Below, piece after piece: positions 62,609-64,000 of a stretch of DNA of 64,000 bases. The stretch is from Acidobacteriales bacterium 59-55 (lineage in GTDB: Bacteria; Acidobacteriota; Terriglobia; Terriglobales; Acidobacteriaceae), in NCBI GenBank assembly GCA_001897435.1, contig MKSV01000004.1, forward strand, positions 496,001 to 560,000, in the 5' to 3' direction. The position numbers were made by a program, and so were the translations under genes. Numbering within the stretch: the stretch's first letter is position 1; each line of letters begins with the position of its first letter. Below the pieces are notes generated by a model. The model was not told the DNA's origin. It saw only the letters and a list, made by a program, of their open reading frames with translations, and searched no databases.

Positions 62609-63453
62609 TGAACCACACAACGAAACCAACAGAATTGCTCCTCAACGGCCTCCCCTACGCTGGGCAGGATGAGCCAGTTCGAAACCGCGTTCCACTCTCT
62701 CGCTGGAAGAAGAGATTGGTGGCTGCGGTTCTCGCTACGGCAACCTGTCTTGCGGTCCCAACTCTGGCACACGGACAGTTTCTGACTGTATTCGATTCGC
62801 TCTTCAGCTCGATCCAGAGCGATATCGGCGGCTCATTGAAATCTGTGAACCAGATCATGCAGCAGGTGACGAAGCTCCAACAAACGACGTTAGCGCCGCT
62901 GGCCGCACTCAACCAGGCTCGTGGTTTCGTTGCAAACACTATATCGAGCTTCCGCAACTCCACAAACCAGATCTTCAACACACCTTTCACCAGCGCGGTA
63001 ACACCAGGACCGCAGCAGTTCGAGTCCATTTTGCATAGCCGGCTATCAACGCAGATTCCTTCGCTTCAAACGAGCTTCACGACGAACTACGGCGCGGTGC
63101 CCCCAGTCAATGCTGCATCCCCACAGGACCGCGTGATGATGGACATGGACGATGCACTAGGGCAACAAAACCTCAAGACAACACTAATCGCAGATCAAGG
63201 CGAAGACGTCATCCTGCAGACGGCAAATCAGATGGAAAACCAGGTTGCGGTGAGCACGCCAGGATCGAATCCATATCTAACGGCGCAAGCGCAGGTCGCG
63301 AATCTCCGCTGCCAGGCATATATGCAAATGATGCTCGCGGCGGAGCTCCGCCAGGAGGCGGGCCGCATCGCTCACGACAATGCGTTGGTGAAACGCAGGA
63401 CCACGGCAACAGGTGGAGTCAACAGTCTGATCTCGGGCACGCTGACCCGGTAA
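62608..63453 (+). CDS. TrbJ/VirB5-like exported protein
   Basis: A 281-aa protein with a 30-residue polar N-terminus, then a signal or anchor (LVAAVLATATCLAVPTLAHG) and a mature part beginning QFLTVFDSLFSSIQSD. It is mainly helical and Gln/Asn/Ser-rich (SVNQIMQQVTKLQQTTLAPL, LNQARGFVANTISSFRNSTN) with C-terminal helices (QMMLAAELRQEAGRIAHDNA), as in TrbJ and VirB5, minor pilus components. It is translationally coupled to the VirB4-like gene. The next gene encodes a paralogue. Confidence 0.75.
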   Translation: MNHTTKPTELLLNGLPYAGQDEPVRNRVPLSRWKKRLVAAVLATATCLAVPTLAHGQFLTVFDSLFSSIQSDIGGSLKSVNQIMQQVTKLQQTTLAPLAALNQARGFVANTISSFRNSTNQIFNTPFTSAVTPGPQQFESILHSRLSTQIPSLQTSFTTNYGAVPPVNAASPQDRVMMDMDDALGQQNLKTTLIADQGEDVILQTANQMENQVAVSTPGSNPYLTAQAQVANLRCQAYMQMMLAAELRQEAGRIAHDNALVKRRTTATGGVNSLISGTLTR

Positions 63454-63464
63454 GGAGAGCCGTT

Positions 63465-64000
63465 ATGACTGACCCAAAGAAAAGCCCAATTAAGTGGCAC
63501 AAGCCATTTTTCTGGATGCGAAAGCAAGATTCTGTCCCGGAGCCCTTAAGGCCGGCGCTCCCTATCGACGCCGGATCAGAAGATCCTAAACGTCCATGGT
63601 ATCGGTCGACCGTACTCAAGATTGCCGGCGCGGCTCTGGCCCTCCTGATTTTCTTGCCCACACATGCGCGTGGCCAATTTGGGATCGACACGGCGGCGAT
63701 CATGGCCGCGCTTTCGAAGATGCAGTCGCTGATGAATACCTATATCGCGGCACCCCTCAAGACCATCAACCAGTATGAACAGAGTGCTTCAAAGTACGAG
63801 CAGGAAGTCATGTATCCCTTGGCGGCGATCAATCAGGCCAAAAGCTCCGTGACTCAGTTCGAAAGCCAGTTCGGCCAGTTAAGCAACATGTACCGAACTG
63901 TGAATGTATCGAGCGCCACCTTGCCGCAATCGCAAAGTCTTGAGTCACTGCTCCTCTCCCGCAATGCTGCCAATGTGCCGGCAGTCTCCGCCCAGTATCA
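63465..64000 (+). CDS. Second TrbJ/VirB5-like protein, incomplete at the window edge
   Basis: ATG 63465 has AAGGAGA upstream. The first 178 residues are seen: a polar leader, an anchor or signal (VLKIAGAALALLIFLPTHAR) and a mature part starting GQFGIDTAAIMAAL. The same plan occurs in the preceding protein, with matching blocks (LAAINQAKSSVTQFESQFGQ against its LAALNQARGFVANTISSF). The C-terminus lies outside the window. It is probably a duplicated minor pilin or a TrbJ/TrbL-associated subunit. Confidence 0.7.
   Translation, partial: MTDPKKSPIKWHKPFFWMRKQDSVPEPLRPALPIDAGSEDPKRPWYRSTVLKIAGAALALLIFLPTHARGQFGIDTAAIMAALSKMQSLMNTYIAAPLKTINQYEQSASKYEQEVMYPLAAINQAKSSVTQFESQFGQLSNMYRTVNVSSATLPQSQSLESLLLSRNAANVPAVSAQY

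Overview
The window looks like chromosome from an Acidobacteriota member, most likely Terriglobales (Terriglobus/Granulicella/Edaphobacter type). The basis is lineage-typical content: a GWxTD-motif exported protein next to a carboxypeptidase-regulatory-domain barrel protein, a large exported acidobacterial-type hypothetical, a SAM riboswitch in front of a threonine-synthase-like/ThiS-like pair, a GH95 fucosidase and a PEP-CTERM protein. The assignment is inferred from content; no marker gene such as rRNA is present.

Region 1 (1-30.9 kb) is ordinary, mostly intact backbone. It holds an M24 peptidase-accB-accC-thiE run; an amino-acid permease; a minus-strand group (HlyD/MacA-type adaptor, LolD/MacB-type ATPase, exported 916-aa protein); the GWxTD/barrel pair; a reductive pyrimidine degradation operon (nitrilase-type amidohydrolase, preT, preA, hydA) beside a porin-glnA pair; LysR; a stand-alone nuoI; a receiver-like protein; a SAM-riboswitch-controlled operon of a PLP threonine-synthase homologue and a ThiS/MoaD-like sulfur carrier; and a GH95 alpha-L-fucosidase.

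Region 2 (30,915-52,168) is a genomic island bounded by a perfect 51-bp direct repeat that carries the 3' half of a tRNA-Cys(GCA) gene including CCA. Its left third is a graveyard: fragments of a DUF1016/PDDEXK nuclease, a CusA-type RND pump, an IS6-family element, an SRAP protein and a tyrosine recombinase, plus two more tRNA-3'-end-like scars. A PEP-CTERM protein, an ATP-dependent DNA ligase and a DUF3606 protein remain intact there. The right two thirds is a 13-kb Rhs/YD-repeat locus. It has a 1954-aa exported YD-repeat protein ending in seven Ig-like domains, a small exported protein, and a second exported protein carrying the RHS core and a toxin-like tip. After these come four orphan RHS-core/tip cassettes, all broken, interleaved with small, mostly membrane or exported genes that are intact. 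An IS66 element truncates the last cassette and, at its other end, is joined to the island's integrase, whose N-terminus is missing, so the island is probably immobile.

Region 3 (52.2-64 kb, running off the right edge) is a conjugative type IV secretion (Trb/VirB-like) operon: MoxR-type ATPase, lytic transglycosylase (VirB1), VirB9/TrbG, VirB10/TrbI, several VirB2-like membrane proteins, VirB3, VirB4 and two TrbJ/VirB5-like proteins. No complete tRNA-Cys lies in the window, so this is probably a second element of a tandem array at tRNA-Cys, with the intact tRNA beyond the right edge.

No rRNA, complete tRNA or CRISPR array was seen. Family calls were made by eye from motifs, without database searches.
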